This document shows, piece by piece, positions 1-9,056 of a stretch of DNA of 64,000 nt. The stretch covers positions 107,556 to 171,555 of the forward strand of contig NZ_JAIQZF010000007.1 in the NCBI RefSeq assembly GCF_020164585.1, written 5' to 3'. Both the position numbers and the translations under genes were made by a program. The notes beneath the pieces were generated by a model, which searched no databases, was not told the DNA's origin, and saw only the letters and a list, made by a program, of their open reading frames with translations. The stretch comes from Psychroflexus curvus (GTDB taxonomy: Bacteria; Bacteroidota; Bacteroidia; Flavobacteriales; Flavobacteriaceae). Each line of letters opens with the position of its first letter. The stretch's first letter is position 1.

Positions 1-468
1 GATATCGCCTGTGCAGATTCAGATTCAGCTTTGGTCTATGCTATAGAAAATGGAACTCCTAGAGTGGAAACCGCAGAAATTCCAAACTTTATTAAGCCTT
101 TTATATACTTTGTCCATTTGGAGCAGAAACAAAATAGCAGGGAGGCTATAGCCAACTACAGGAAGGCAAAGCCAAACAGCCTAGGAGAATTTGTTTCAAA
201 AATAAATAGCATCACAGATGAATTTCAGGAAGTAAACACACTGGAGAAAGCTCACAAATTGATAGCAAATCATGAAGAGTGTCTTTCAGAAATTCTTCAA
301 ATTGAACCTGTTCAATCCAGATTATTCCCGGATTTCGAAGGCAGTATAAAAAGCCTTGGAGCTTGGGGTGGAGATTTTGTAATGGCAATCTGTGAAGCAG
401 ACCCAACCTCCTACTTCAATAATAAAGCTTATAAAACCATCCTTAAATTCGAAGACATGTCTTTATAA
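1..468 (+). CDS. GYDIA-family GHMP-type kinase, C-terminal part
   Basis: The frame is open from base 1, so the 5' part lies outside the window. The first visible residues are Asp-Ile-Ala, followed by CADSDSALVYAIENG, which matches the place of the Gly-Tyr-Asp-Ile-Ala signature that names a flavobacterial GHMP kinase family. About 155 residues remain, roughly half of the usual length of about 300. A late glycine-rich stretch (SLGAWGGDF) fits the C-terminal GHMP motif. GHMP kinases phosphorylate small alcohols or acids; the substrate cannot be read from this part. Related flavobacterial genes often lie near isoprenoid genes, but that is outside this view. A strong hairpin follows the stop codon. 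Confidence 0.8.
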   Translation, partial: DIACADSDSALVYAIENGTPRVETAEIPNFIKPFIYFVHLEQKQNSREAIANYRKAKPNSLGEFVSKINSITDEFQEVNTLEKAHKLIANHEECLSEILQIEPVQSRLFPDFEGSIKSLGAWGGDFVMAICEADPTSYFNNKAYKTILKFEDMSL

Positions 469-469
469 T

Positions 470-506
470 AAAACGCCCTGTCACATGGTGTAACAGGGCG
501 TTTTAT
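470..506. terminator. Bidirectional intrinsic terminator
   Basis: Arms at 470-481 and 493-504 (AAAACGCCCTGT and its exact complement) form a 12-bp stem with an 11-base loop. A-runs and T-runs on the two sides let it serve both the GHMP kinase on the plus strand and the isomerase gene ending at 528 on the minus strand. Confidence 0.85.
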
Positions 507-527
507 TATTTCTCTTAATTCTGCTTC

Positions 528-2621
528 TTAGTAGACTAAGTGAATGTTTTTTTCAATCTCTTTGCTGTTCTTTAAAGCCTCAATGATTGGGCTGTTCCTT
601 GGGTTAAGCAAAGTCCGTGTTCTTTTCTCGGTCTCTTCCTTGGCTATAGAACGGTAAGAAGGCAGCTGTTCTGCTTTATTCTTTTCTAATAGGTTTATCA
701 AATAAACCCCTGAATCACCTTTTAGTGGTTGTGACACTTCGCCTACTTCCATGGCAAAAGCAGCACCAACAATTTTCGGCTCTCTACCACCACCAGGAAT
801 AATCGGGTTGCTCATATTTATAGATGTAGCTTTTTGTACAGTTTGTCCAAAAGCAGCTGCTACTGCAACAAGGTTATTGTCTTCGATCTGAGACATGATT
901 TTCTCTGCTTGCTTGCGCTTTCTGAGGATAGGAGTGACAACAGCAGAAGCTTCTTCTGGTGACTTTAAACCTTTCTTTGTTTTCTTGGTCACTCTGGCAA
1001 CGATATAGCCATTACCTGTGTCAAAACTCTTTACGTCACCGACCTTGGTTTCCCCTTCAAAGGCCCATTTCACAATAGATCTTTGTCTACCCACACCTGG
1101 AATGGTTTCATCAAGCTTATTAATACCGTTTACTGGTTTTACAGTTTTCTCGATAGCCACTGCTTCCTCACGGAAATCACCTTTTTTAGCGCCAAGTTCA
1201 AATTTAGTCGCTGAACGGTAAAGCTCATTTAAAGTTTTATCTGATGCTTCAACTCTTTTGGTCACTGTAGCCAACTTTACAACATCTTTTGGAGATGTTC
1301 TGTCTTCAACATAAATAACGTGGTATCCAAAGTCAGTTTCTACAACTCCATAACTGTTTACTCTAGCTTCTTCAAAAACATAATCGTTGAATTCTGGAAC
1401 CAAAGCTCCGTAAGTAATCCAGTTTAAATTTCCTCCATCAGCAGCGCTTTGACGATCTGAAGAAAATTCAGCTGCCAACTCTGAAAATTTTGAAGAGTTC
1501 CTTTTCACGACAGATGTGATACTATCTGCAAGGCTTTTGGCCTCTTCTTTGGATCTTGTCACAGAACCATCTACACGAGTACCGTCGTAAGTTACAAGAA
1601 TATGACTTGTTTGTACTGAATCTGGCTTTTGAGAGCGCTCAAGAAGTTTAGTCAATTTGTAGCTTTCATTTTCAAAGTAAGGACCATAAACTTCATTGAT
1701 GTCTAAGTCTAAAATATCCTGAGCAAATTCACCACTCAAATTATATTCGAATACAAACGTATCGTTATAAGGTGTTTCTGAGTTTAATGCTAAAAACTGC
1801 TGAACGTCGTCTGTTGTCTTGAAATTTTGATCACCTTCAGTAACTAGTTTTTCAACCTCAGCTAAGATTAAAGTATTGTCTTCTTCTGAAGGCTCTTCTT
1901 CGAAAGATACGTATTCGATATCCCTTTTGGCATCTTGCTGAAACCGCTCTTTGTGATTGCTGATGTAAGATTTAATATCAGACTTTGTCACTTCAACTTC
2001 TTCGGCCTTATCAAAAGGAACTTTTACAAATTCAAAAGTAAGGTTATCATTTTCTTGATGGTAAATCTGTTGTCCTTCAAGCAGTGTAGCTTTTACCCCG
2101 GCTTTTATCATATTGAAATAAAGTTGGGACTTTGCATTGACTGCCATGGATTTCTCAAAATTCAACCATTGCTGGTATTGCTCAGGAGAAGTCAGTTTTA
2201 ACTCTGCAATAAATTGCTTTAATTTTGCTTCATCAAAAACCCCTGCTTGGTTGGAAAATCTAGGGTCGCCAGCCAACTGCTGAGACATAACCTCTGTGAT
2301 TTGATCTGCTCCAACTTCAAGTCCTAATTTTTCGAATTCTTGCTTAAGCAAGGTTCTTCTCAAGTTATTATCCCAGGCTTGTTTTGCGGCCTGAAGAGTG
2401 CTTATCCTTCCTTGGCTTTGCTGAACAATGCTTTCAACTTCTGCAGCAAAGCCTTCTCTCGTTATTTCTTCATCACCAATCACACCCACAGCGCTGGTTG
2501 CTTTATCTCCAGAAAAACCGCCGTTTTTGAATAAGTCTGTAAGCACAAAAGCAAATAAAGCTAAGGCTATGATGACTATGAGGAAAACTGTGCGTTCTCT
2601 AATTTTACTAAGTATTGCCAT
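528..2621 (-). CDS. PpiD/SurA-like peptidylprolyl isomerase
   Basis: A 697-residue periplasmic folding factor anchored in the inner membrane. One hydrophobic segment lies at about residues 12-30, a SurA/PpiD-type chaperone region follows, and a parvulin domain covers about residues 336-445: it begins QTSHILV, contains GGNLNW near 397-401 and ends FGYHVIYVEDR. This single-parvulin, one-helix architecture is that of PpiD, which helps newly exported proteins fold. The start ATG at 2621 is followed at once by a basic stretch and the membrane anchor, as expected. It is the last gene of a minus-strand series with the CNNM/CBS protein and LptC, an arrangement that fits outer-membrane biogenesis. Confidence 0.9.
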   Translation of the reverse strand: MAILSKIRERTVFLIVIIALALFAFVLTDLFKNGGFSGDKATSAVGVIGDEEITREGFAAEVESIVQQSQGRISTLQAAKQAWDNNLRRTLLKQEFEKLGLEVGADQITEVMSQQLAGDPRFSNQAGVFDEAKLKQFIAELKLTSPEQYQQWLNFEKSMAVNAKSQLYFNMIKAGVKATLLEGQQIYHQENDNLTFEFVKVPFDKAEEVEVTKSDIKSYISNHKERFQQDAKRDIEYVSFEEEPSEEDNTLILAEVEKLVTEGDQNFKTTDDVQQFLALNSETPYNDTFVFEYNLSGEFAQDILDLDINEVYGPYFENESYKLTKLLERSQKPDSVQTSHILVTYDGTRVDGSVTRSKEEAKSLADSITSVVKRNSSKFSELAAEFSSDRQSAADGGNLNWITYGALVPEFNDYVFEEARVNSYGVVETDFGYHVIYVEDRTSPKDVVKLATVTKRVEASDKTLNELYRSATKFELGAKKGDFREEAVAIEKTVKPVNGINKLDETIPGVGRQRSIVKWAFEGETKVGDVKSFDTGNGYIVARVTKKTKKGLKSPEEASAVVTPILRKRKQAEKIMSQIEDNNLVAVAAAFGQTVQKATSINMSNPIIPGGGREPKIVGAAFAMEVGEVSQPLKGDSGVYLINLLEKNKAEQLPSYRSIAKEETEKRTRTLLNPRNSPIIEALKNSKEIEKNIHLVY

Positions 2622-2747
2622 TTTAGGGTATTTTAAGAAATATTGGGGGCGAAAGTAAGATAATTAGCCCATATATAAAACCTTGTTGTTTAAAATATTT
2701 AATTCGTTGTATGCAGAAGTGAACGTGTGAAGAATAGGTTTAAATTT

Positions 2748-4037
2748 TTAATCACCAGTATTGACTTTAATAGACACCAAATCAATTTTCTTGTTGGAGG
2801 CTTCCAGGATTTTTATCTTGAATTGGCCTATAATCACATCCTCTCCTACTTCGGGGATTTCCTCTGTTGTATTGACGATCATTCCGCCCAGGGTTTCATA
2901 ATTTTCATTTTCCGGAAGATTGATGTCGTACTTTTCGTTGATGTAATCCACATCTAATCTGGCAGAGAATTTATACGCATTTTCTCTGATGATTTCTTCC
3001 ACTAAAATGACAGAATCATGCTCGTCTTCAATCTCTCCAAATAGCTCTTCTACAATATCTTCAACAGTCATCATACCACTGGTCCCACCGTATTCATCAA
3101 CTACCACAGCTATGCTTTTTCTTTTTTTAATAAGTACATTTAGGATTTCCTTTACAAGCATAGTTTCGGGGACAAAAACAACAGGCATCAAAATGCTTTG
3201 GATATCTTGAGGCTGGCGAAACATCTCAAAAGAATGAATGTAACCCACAATATCGTCGTTGCTTTCTTTATAAACCAATAGTTTAGAGAGCCCCGTTCTC
3301 GTGAATATTTCTGTAAGATTTTTAGTGTCCTCCGAAATATCTATCGCTACAATTTCATTGCGAGGAATCATGACCTCACGTGCTTTTACTTCAGAAAATT
3401 GTAAAGCATTTCTGAAAATTTGGATTTCAGAATCTATATCTTCCTTAGACCCTACAGTTTCCATCTGTTCACTGATGTAGTCCCCAAGTTCGACCTTGCT
3501 GAAATTTAACTGAACTTTGTCTCCCTCCATTTTAAAAACTTTTTTCAAAATGAAATCAGAAATCCAAATGACGAAACCAGAAATAAAACTGAATAAATAA
3601 TAGAATATAAAAGCTGGTATACTAAATACTTTTAGAAGCACATTGGCATAAATTTGAAAAAACACCTTTGGAAGAAATTCAGCGGTAAATAGAATGACTA
3701 AAGTCGATATCAAAGTTTGAGTGAACAAGCTCGCATCGGTAATAAAGTAGCTTAAAAATTCATTTTGAACTGGCTGCATACTTATAAACCAATTCATGAT
3801 TAAATCTCCCATGAAAAACCCATAAACCACCAAGGCGATGTTATTACCAACTAACATCGTTGCTATAAATTTAGAGGGCTTTTTGGTCAATGTTTTTAAA
3901 ACACTGGCGATTATATCAGTTTGATTTTTCTGAAGCTCTATGTGAACTTTATTGGCAGAGACAAAGGCAATCTCCATCCCAGAAAAAAAAGCTGAAAATA
4001 AAAGACATGAAATGATAATAAGAACTTCTGTACTCAT
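2748..4037 (-). CDS. CNNM/CBS-domain membrane protein (hemolysin C/CorC family)
   Basis: 429 residues. The N-terminal part holds the DUF21/CNNM membrane domain with several hydrophobic segments (about residues 5-25, 60-85, 95-120, 135-165). It is followed by a CBS pair (motifs REVMIPRNEIVAID and KSIAVVVDEYGGTSGMMTVEDIVEE) and a C-terminal CorC_HlyC domain. Members of this family are linked to divalent cation transport or efflux; 'hemolysin' is a historical label. In flavobacteria the gliding protein GldE belongs to the same superfamily, but this gene sits with lptC rather than gld genes, so the paralog cannot be fixed. The start codon is directly adjacent to the stop of the small gene upstream, suggesting one transcript. 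Confidence 0.85.
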   Translation of the reverse strand: MSTEVLIIISCLLFSAFFSGMEIAFVSANKVHIELQKNQTDIIASVLKTLTKKPSKFIATMLVGNNIALVVYGFFMGDLIMNWFISMQPVQNEFLSYFITDASLFTQTLISTLVILFTAEFLPKVFFQIYANVLLKVFSIPAFIFYYLFSFISGFVIWISDFILKKVFKMEGDKVQLNFSKVELGDYISEQMETVGSKEDIDSEIQIFRNALQFSEVKAREVMIPRNEIVAIDISEDTKNLTEIFTRTGLSKLLVYKESNDDIVGYIHSFEMFRQPQDIQSILMPVVFVPETMLVKEILNVLIKKRKSIAVVVDEYGGTSGMMTVEDIVEELFGEIEDEHDSVILVEEIIRENAYKFSARLDVDYINEKYDINLPENENYETLGGMIVNTTEEIPEVGEDVIIGQFKIKILEASNKKIDLVSIKVNTGD

Positions 4038-4228
4038 TATTTTTTATTTTTATTTTCCATTTTTTTTCTGAAGCGCCTTTTGAAGAAAAACATAAACATG
4101 GCTAATACAGAAAAGAACAGGTATAGGTAAGCTCTGCTTTCGCTTTCTGCCCATATCCGAATAGCTTCTATGATAAAGAAAATTGCAAAAGCGATATAAG
4201 CAAACTCAAAGTATTTAAAATATTTCAT
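4037..4228 (-). CDS. Small two-helix membrane protein
   Basis: 63 residues with two hydrophobic segments (about 9-25 and 33-49) and a very basic C-terminal tail (KRRFRKKMENKNKK). It lies between lptC and the CNNM/CBS gene, touching both by one base, so it is almost certainly co-transcribed and translationally coupled. I do not recognise a family with a known role. The tail predicts a cytoplasmic C terminus. Confidence 0.7.
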   Translation of the reverse strand: MKYFKYFEFAYIAFAIFFIIEAIRIWAESESRAYLYLFFSVLAMFMFFFKRRFRKKMENKNKK

Positions 4229-4785
4229 CAGTCTTGTATGTATTGGATTCCTGTATTTGTTCTCGAATTGAAAGTACTAAATTTCTGGTCAGAATCAAAG
4301 CCTTCACCCTCGTTTCTAGCACCATTGGATAATTGTAAATTATACGTATTGTCTGTAAATAACCATTCCTGCTTTTGGTCCCAGTAGAGTTGAGGACCCG
4401 TCAAAATCACACTATCTGAAGTAACAATTTTTACATTTTTTCTCAGGTCTATCAATCCTGTTTCTAAATATTGGATAGCATAGTCTGAAGTAATGGTATT
4501 CTTGCTGGAGTCTTTTTCAAAAAAATCAAGTTCTACACCCTGTGGAAATTCTCTAAAAGGAAATTCTCTATTGGAAAAATCGAGCATCTCCGGGCTTCTT
4601 AAGTTAGCTTTTACCGACCCGCTATCTGTATAAAAGAGATTGAGATTGTAAACTTTGGATTGTGGCTCAAGGAAATCTTTCTCCATTTCCTTGACATTCT
4701 TTAGATTGCCCTCACAAGCAAAAAGCATCGCTGTAAAAAAACTTACAGCAATGCTTTTGTATAAAAATGATTTTTGAATAGTCAT
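4228..4785 (-). CDS. lptC: LPS export periplasmic protein LptC
   Basis: 185 residues with an N-terminal signal ending in a lipobox (LFAC, Cys24), so this version is a predicted lipoprotein. The body has the alternating beta-strand pattern of the OstA/LptC fold, with signatures such as SDYAIQYLETGLIDLRKNV and LTGPQLYWDQ. LptC links the LptBFG transporter to the LptA/LptD bridge carrying lipopolysaccharide to the outer membrane. The gene follows the TPR gene with one base between and overlaps the next small gene, so it is inside an operon. Bacteroidota LptC proteins are divergent from enterobacterial ones; the call rests on the fold pattern and context. Confidence 0.8.
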   Translation of the reverse strand: MTIQKSFLYKSIAVSFFTAMLFACEGNLKNVKEMEKDFLEPQSKVYNLNLFYTDSGSVKANLRSPEMLDFSNREFPFREFPQGVELDFFEKDSSKNTITSDYAIQYLETGLIDLRKNVKIVTSDSVILTGPQLYWDQKQEWLFTDNTYNLQLSNGARNEGEGFDSDQKFSTFNSRTNTGIQYIQD

Positions 4786-4786
4786 T

Positions 4787-6157
4787 CTAGATGTTTGGAA
4801 CCACTACACTTTCCCTTATCCAGCAATTTGAAAATGAGATTTTTCTACCTGCAGCTTCTTCTTGAAAGATGTCAGATTTTTGTGGAGCTCTTGCTTTGTA
4901 GCTTTCTGCAGTTGCATCTGCATTAGAGCTAATAGATGGATCCACAATACCTGCTCTAGTTGCATAATCTGCTGCCAACCAGTAAACTGCTCTTTTTTCA
5001 AAAACTGTTTTACCACAGTCGTTTGCACTCTTAGCATACATGTCTGCAATCTTCAGATAAGCTATACCTAAAGAAGGTTTACTATCTAGTGCTCTTCTAT
5101 AATAACTTCTAGCCTGAGAATAGTTTCCTCTGTCTTTATAATTATTGGCTATTCTGTAATATATTCTAGACTTTTTGCTTTTGCTAGTTTCAAGTTCTGC
5201 AGCTTCATTAAAATACTCCAAAGCTTTAGCTCTGTTTCCTTCAGCTTCTGCCAACTGACCTAAAGAATAGGCTGAGTTTGCAGATGGTTCTTTTTTGTGT
5301 AAAGCTTCAGAAACTTTAAAGAATAGTGGATCTTCAGTACAGTCTTTTGCAGACAATCTGGCATTGGCATTTCTTAACCAGCTCACGTCAGATTTTTTCT
5401 CATCAAACTCTTTATTGTATAAAGGAATCAAATTATCACAATCTGCTTTAGATCCTAATAAAGAATTTACACTGCCTTTGATTTTTGTATAGTTTCTTAG
5501 GTAGATTTCAGAATTTTTAAGTATTCTGGATTCTCTTGAGGTCAATTCTTGCTGAGACTGTTTTTTTTCAATTAAAGGCTGAGCCTCTGCAGCTTTGTCG
5601 TTTTCCTGAATTTCTATGAGCTCAATTACTTCATCGTACTTATCGAACAAAAACTGAATGTCTCTCTCTCCTGTATCATTAAGATCGTTAGCCGTTCTAA
5701 AGTAAGCATAGATAGCTACAGGTGAAGAAAAGTTATCTTTGTCTGCCTCCGCAACATCTTCAAAGGCTTTAAGCCTTTCTTCCAGAGTGCCTATTTCATG
5801 TTTGTACTTGATCATAGCAACATCAGCTAACATAGCTCCTTCCTTGGTGTCGTTTGGAAAATTTTCCAGACGCATCATTTGGTTGTTGATAAATTCTTGT
5901 ATCAACTCTTGTTTTCTTTCTTCAGTTTCAGCTACATCTATCATTCCTTCAAGCATTTTTTCTCCACGCTTGTAAATAAGGATGTGGTAATCTGAACAGT
6001 TTTTCAGCAAATCCTTATACTTAGGATAAGCATCGCTAAAGTTTTTTACTTTGGCACTTTCGTTAAACAAACTAAGTGTCACTCTGCAATCCTGAGCACT
6101 TGCTACGTTAAAAGCAAACACTAATCCTAAAAGTGTAAAAGCAATTTTGAACTTCAT
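4787..6157 (-). CDS. Secreted tetratricopeptide-repeat protein
   Basis: 456 residues with a clear signal peptide (MKFKIAFTLLGLVFAFNVASA, cleavage near residue 21). The C-terminal half has TPR units, for example AYSLGQLAEAEGNRAKALEYF and YYRIANNYKDRGNYSQARSYY (about residues 300-375), where the small and large residues have the 34-residue TPR spacing. The protein probably acts as a periplasmic scaffold. It lies between an outer-membrane protein gene and lptC with only 12 and 1 bases between, which suggests a role in envelope assembly; the exact job is unknown. Confidence 0.75.
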   Translation of the reverse strand: MKFKIAFTLLGLVFAFNVASAQDCRVTLSLFNESAKVKNFSDAYPKYKDLLKNCSDYHILIYKRGEKMLEGMIDVAETEERKQELIQEFINNQMMRLENFPNDTKEGAMLADVAMIKYKHEIGTLEERLKAFEDVAEADKDNFSSPVAIYAYFRTANDLNDTGERDIQFLFDKYDEVIELIEIQENDKAAEAQPLIEKKQSQQELTSRESRILKNSEIYLRNYTKIKGSVNSLLGSKADCDNLIPLYNKEFDEKKSDVSWLRNANARLSAKDCTEDPLFFKVSEALHKKEPSANSAYSLGQLAEAEGNRAKALEYFNEAAELETSKSKKSRIYYRIANNYKDRGNYSQARSYYRRALDSKPSLGIAYLKIADMYAKSANDCGKTVFEKRAVYWLAADYATRAGIVDPSISSNADATAESYKARAPQKSDIFQEEAAGRKISFSNCWIRESVVVPNI

Positions 6158-6169
6158 AATTTTAAGTAT

Positions 6170-7420
6170 TTAATTATATTTAGATTTAATGAACCATTTG
6201 TCGTTGAAAGAGAAACTCAAAAATACACTAATGAAATTTTCTTGTATCAAATTATTTGAGGTTGTGCCTCTTTCAAAATATTCAACTCCTAAGTTGGCAT
6301 TGGTAAAAACCCGACCGGCAGGTAAACCTAAACCAAATGATATGCCAAACTCATTTATATCCTCACCTTTATATTCCAAACCACTCTCTTCATACCTTAT
6401 TCCAGCCCTGTAAACTATTCGTTTAAAGTAACTTACAGGATCATTGTAACGTGGAATATAAAAGCCACCTAATCTTAACACATTGGCTTTTTTCTGAATT
6501 ACCTCCGTTCCAAAATTGAAGCCTAGGTTAGAAAAATCTCCAGCAGTGTAGTTTTCATATTCTAAACCTACAAACCATTTCCTTTCCTGGCCAAGACCTA
6601 AACCAAAGGCATACAATTCCGGCAGTTCGATTTCAGTTTCTGCGGGTTCTATTTCAATTTGATTAACAACAACCTCAGTCTCATTCTGCCCAAGTTGAAT
6701 AGTTGCCAGCTCTCTTCTTCTGTTTACATTCAATGATGACCCTGTTTCATACCTTCCAGAAGTCTTTAAGGTCAATTTCTCAGAAAGCTTTAAATCGTAA
6801 AATACTCCAGTTTCAAAAGAAAATCCGCTTATATCTGTAAAATTGATTTCTCTTGACGCATACTGTACCTGATCTCTGAAAATGACGGCTTTGTTTTCTA
6901 AGTCCCCAAAGTTATAATTGGCAGTAGCGCCAAGCCTAAAGTTTTCGAAGGGCTCAAAACCAGCTGAAAAATAAACGGTGTTAAAACCTCCACGCCCTTC
7001 AAATCTCGAAATGCGCGTAGCTGTTCTTTCTTCCAGTTCATAACCCACTGCGCTTCTTGGTTTCACGCCAAAACCTACGCCAAAGTTATTAAAGGGCAAT
7101 CCAATCGCTAAATAATCAAACGTAAAGTAATCAATATCATCAGAACTGGAATTGGTTTGTAGCTCTACAGAGTTGGAAGTTGCTCCAGCGGTAAATGCAG
7201 TTAATTCCAAGTCTGCATAAGCGGCAGGATTTTTAAGGTTGAGGTGAATACTATCTGAAAACATGCCTAAACCACCCATGGACCTGTTTTCAACAGTTCC
7301 TCTAAAACCTTTGGCTCCTATGCCTAAAAATGAATAAGGTGATGAGGAGCCTTCCTGAGCTGAGCTAGAAGAGACTGCTATAAGTAGTATCGAGAAAAAA
7401 AGAATAAATCTTGTGAACAT
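6170..7420 (-). CDS. Outer-membrane beta-barrel protein
   Basis: 416 residues with a signal peptide ending SSSSAQ. The body is rich in alternating aromatic/hydrophobic strands and glycine turns, for example DYLAIGLPFNNFGVGFGV and FGISFGLGLPAGR, typical of a FadL/OmpP1-like barrel of about 14 strands. The last strand ends near FNDKWFIKSKYN. Many Bacteroidota homologs precede a TPR protein and lptC as here. The substrate is unknown. The stop codon shares a base with the neighbouring coaX gene, so the two are probably co-transcribed. Confidence 0.75.
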   Translation of the reverse strand: MFTRFILFFSILLIAVSSSSAQEGSSSPYSFLGIGAKGFRGTVENRSMGGLGMFSDSIHLNLKNPAAYADLELTAFTAGATSNSVELQTNSSSDDIDYFTFDYLAIGLPFNNFGVGFGVKPRSAVGYELEERTATRISRFEGRGGFNTVYFSAGFEPFENFRLGATANYNFGDLENKAVIFRDQVQYASREINFTDISGFSFETGVFYDLKLSEKLTLKTSGRYETGSSLNVNRRRELATIQLGQNETEVVVNQIEIEPAETEIELPELYAFGLGLGQERKWFVGLEYENYTAGDFSNLGFNFGTEVIQKKANVLRLGGFYIPRYNDPVSYFKRIVYRAGIRYEESGLEYKGEDINEFGISFGLGLPAGRVFTNANLGVEYFERGTTSNNLIQENFISVFLSFSFNDKWFIKSKYN

Positions 7421-8151
7421 TAATTTGAGTTGAGTTGTAGAATTTTATTTAATCCTTTCAATAAAAAATTAGAAGTCGCAAATATGCTATTTTTTATAGA
7501 TGCTGACAACAATTTATAATCTCCCCCTGTTAAAACAACTGTTAAATCTTCATAATCAGCTAGATAATCTTCAATATACCCGTCAATTTCATAAGAGATT
7601 GACTTACAAACTCCAATTTGCATCGCTTCTTTGGTAGATTTACCTATATATATAGGGGGCTGAAAGGTTTCTTTGACTAAGGGTAACTTTTTGGTAAACG
7701 TATGCATGGCTTTATATCTCATTTGTAAGCCTGGAGATATCGCTCCTCCCAAATAAACCGACGTTTCGTTTATGAAGTCATAGGTAATGCAGGTGCCTGC
7801 ATCTATAACCAATACGTTTTGCGAAGGATAGAGGTAAGCTGCCGCTGCCACCAGCGCCATTCTATCTAGTCCTAAAGTTTCTGGCGTTTTGTAATCATTG
7901 ATGAAATTCACTTTGCTGTGATGCGTAAATTCTAAAAGATCTACATGTTCTGTAAGCAGGTTTTCAAAGTTAGCTGTGACTTCACTTGTAGAAGAAATAA
8001 TAGCCTTGGATAATTTAGGATAAGACTCTAAAATCTTCAGAAGAGATTCAACTGCATTTTCTAAATGAGTTGCACTCTTTTCTATGAGCTCATCTCCTTT
8101 AAAAACGGCAAATTTGATTTGGGTATTCCCGACGTCAACGACTAAGTTCAT
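7420..8151 (-). CDS. coaX: Type III pantothenate kinase
   Basis: 243 residues from the ATG at 8151; a longer reading from a TTG at 8169 adds only six residues and is unlikely. The enzyme phosphorylates pantothenate, the first step of coenzyme A synthesis. The ASKHA-fold motifs are clear: NLVVDVGNTQIKFAVF at the N terminus, LGLDRMALVAAA in the middle, VLVIDAGTCITYD for the second phosphate motif and GGAISPGLQMR after it. Type III kinases are not feedback-inhibited by CoA. It heads the minus-strand envelope operon that continues to the isomerase gene. Confidence 0.93.
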   Translation of the reverse strand: MNLVVDVGNTQIKFAVFKGDELIEKSATHLENAVESLLKILESYPKLSKAIISSTSEVTANFENLLTEHVDLLEFTHHSKVNFINDYKTPETLGLDRMALVAAAAYLYPSQNVLVIDAGTCITYDFINETSVYLGGAISPGLQMRYKAMHTFTKKLPLVKETFQPPIYIGKSTKEAMQIGVCKSISYEIDGYIEDYLADYEDLTVVLTGGDYKLLSASIKNSIFATSNFLLKGLNKILQLNSN

Positions 8152-8199
8152 ATCTAAATTAAAGCTCAAAGATAAGTATAAGAATAATTCATCTTTTCT

Positions 8200-8230
8200 T
8201 TTGTTTAATTAAATAATGGTTTTATATTTG
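8200..8230 (+). promoter_or_regulatory. Promoter of tRNA-Phe
   Basis: TTTG at 8200-8203, a 19-base spacer, and TATATTTG at 8223-8230. This matches the Bacteroidetes -33/-7 consensus exactly, and the tRNA starts 17 bases after the -7 box. Confidence 0.85.
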
Positions 8231-8246
8231 CATCCGCAATAAAACT

Positions 8247-8319
8247 GGTGCCTTAGCTCAGTTGGTAGAGCAAAGGACTGAAAATCCTTGTGTCCCTGGT
8301 TCGATTCCTGGAGGCACCA
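8247..8319 (+). tRNA. tRNA-Phe (GAA)
   Basis: The cloverleaf can be folded by hand: acceptor stem GGTGCCT (8247-8253) pairs with AGGCACC (8312-8318), the D arm contains AGCTCAGTTGGTAGAGC, the anticodon stem AAGGA/TCCTT encloses loop CTGAAAA with anticodon GAA, and the T loop is TTCGATT. The T stem has a central T-T mismatch. The discriminator is A; the DNA continues CCT, so the full CCA end is not encoded. The acceptor 3' half is copied in the tandem repeats that follow. Confidence 0.97.
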
Positions 8320-8623
8320 CCTTTTAAACCTCAACTTTTACTAGTTGGGGTTTTTTTATGCGTGAAAATATGTCTCCCTGGTTCTCCCCAAGGCGTTGGG
8401 GACTGGAGGCACCACCTTTTAAACCTCAACTTTTACTAGTTGGGGTTTTTTTATGCGTGAAAATGTGTCTCGCTGGTTCTCCCCAAGGCGTTGGGGACTG
8501 GAGGCACCACCTTTTAAACCTCAACTCTTACTAGTTGGGGTTTTTTTATGCGTGAAAATATGTCTCGCTGGTTCTCCCCAAGGCGTTGGGGACTGGAGGC
8601 ACCACCTTTTAAAACTCAACTTT
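8312..8623. repeat. 95-bp tandem repeat carrying the tRNA-Phe 3' end
   Basis: Three nearly identical 95-bp units start at 8312, 8407 and 8502, and a partial fourth at 8597. Units differ by only two or three bases. Each unit holds the last bases of tRNA-Phe (AGGCACCACC), a terminator-like hairpin (AACCTCAAC with GTTGGGGTT then a T-run), a second hairpin (CCCCAA, GGCG, TTGGGG) and a T-arm-like flank CTGGTTC ... CTGG leading to the next AGGCACC. The remaining 8624-8740 is AT-rich without a recognisable gene. Confidence 0.95.
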
Positions 8624-8740
8624 AAGTAGATGATAACCTTAAAAAAAAGAGCACACATAATACTAAATCTATCACATGGTTTCTTAGAACCCTGTATTCT
8701 AAATATACCTTTAAAACACACATTCCTTTAGCTACTATGC

Positions 8741-8932
8741 CTACTTACGCCTGAGCAAAAGACCCACAATTAGTACCACGACACTTATGACCACCGGAGT
8801 CCAGTTGGCAGAACTTACAGCGACATCTACGCCCAAAAGGTTGAAGCTTTCAGAGTCCTCTAAGGCCCGAATGCCAAAGACAATAGTTCCCAGTATTCCG
8901 GCTATCAATAAAATAGTTCCAAGTAATTTCAT
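8741..8932 (-). CDS. Small two-helix membrane protein
   Basis: 63 residues with two hydrophobic segments (about 3-22 and 45-60), a short acidic loop (LEDSESFNLLGVDVAVSS) and an arginine-rich end (LRRK). This pattern is common among small flavobacterial membrane proteins of unknown function. It stands alone between the tRNA repeats and the prolyl oligopeptidase gene and has its own ATG start. Confidence 0.65.
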   Translation of the reverse strand: MKLLGTILLIAGILGTIVFGIRALEDSESFNLLGVDVAVSSANWTPVVISVVVLIVGLLLRRK

Positions 8933-8996
8933 GGTTTTTTAATATTTATTTATTTAAGATAGGCTTAATATAGTCAATAAATGAATTTTTTAGAAT

Positions 8997-9031
8997 AAAA
9001 AAGGATAAGCAACATATGCTTATCCCTTTTT
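8997..9031. terminator. Bidirectional intrinsic terminator
   Basis: GGATAAGCA at 9003-9011 pairs with TGCTTATCC at 9017-9025, flanked by A-run and T-run. It lies in the spacer between two minus-strand genes and would end transcription of the prolyl oligopeptidase gene. Confidence 0.8.
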
Positions 9032-9056
9032 ATGATTTTGAATTTTGATTCTTAGC

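Noticed and set aside
8312..8623. Possible CRISPR array
   Set aside because: The units are contiguous with no variable spacers; they are plain tandem repeats with hairpins.
8521..8721. 66-codon reverse frame over the tRNA repeats
   Set aside because: It reads through hairpins of the tandem repeats and has no recognisable features.
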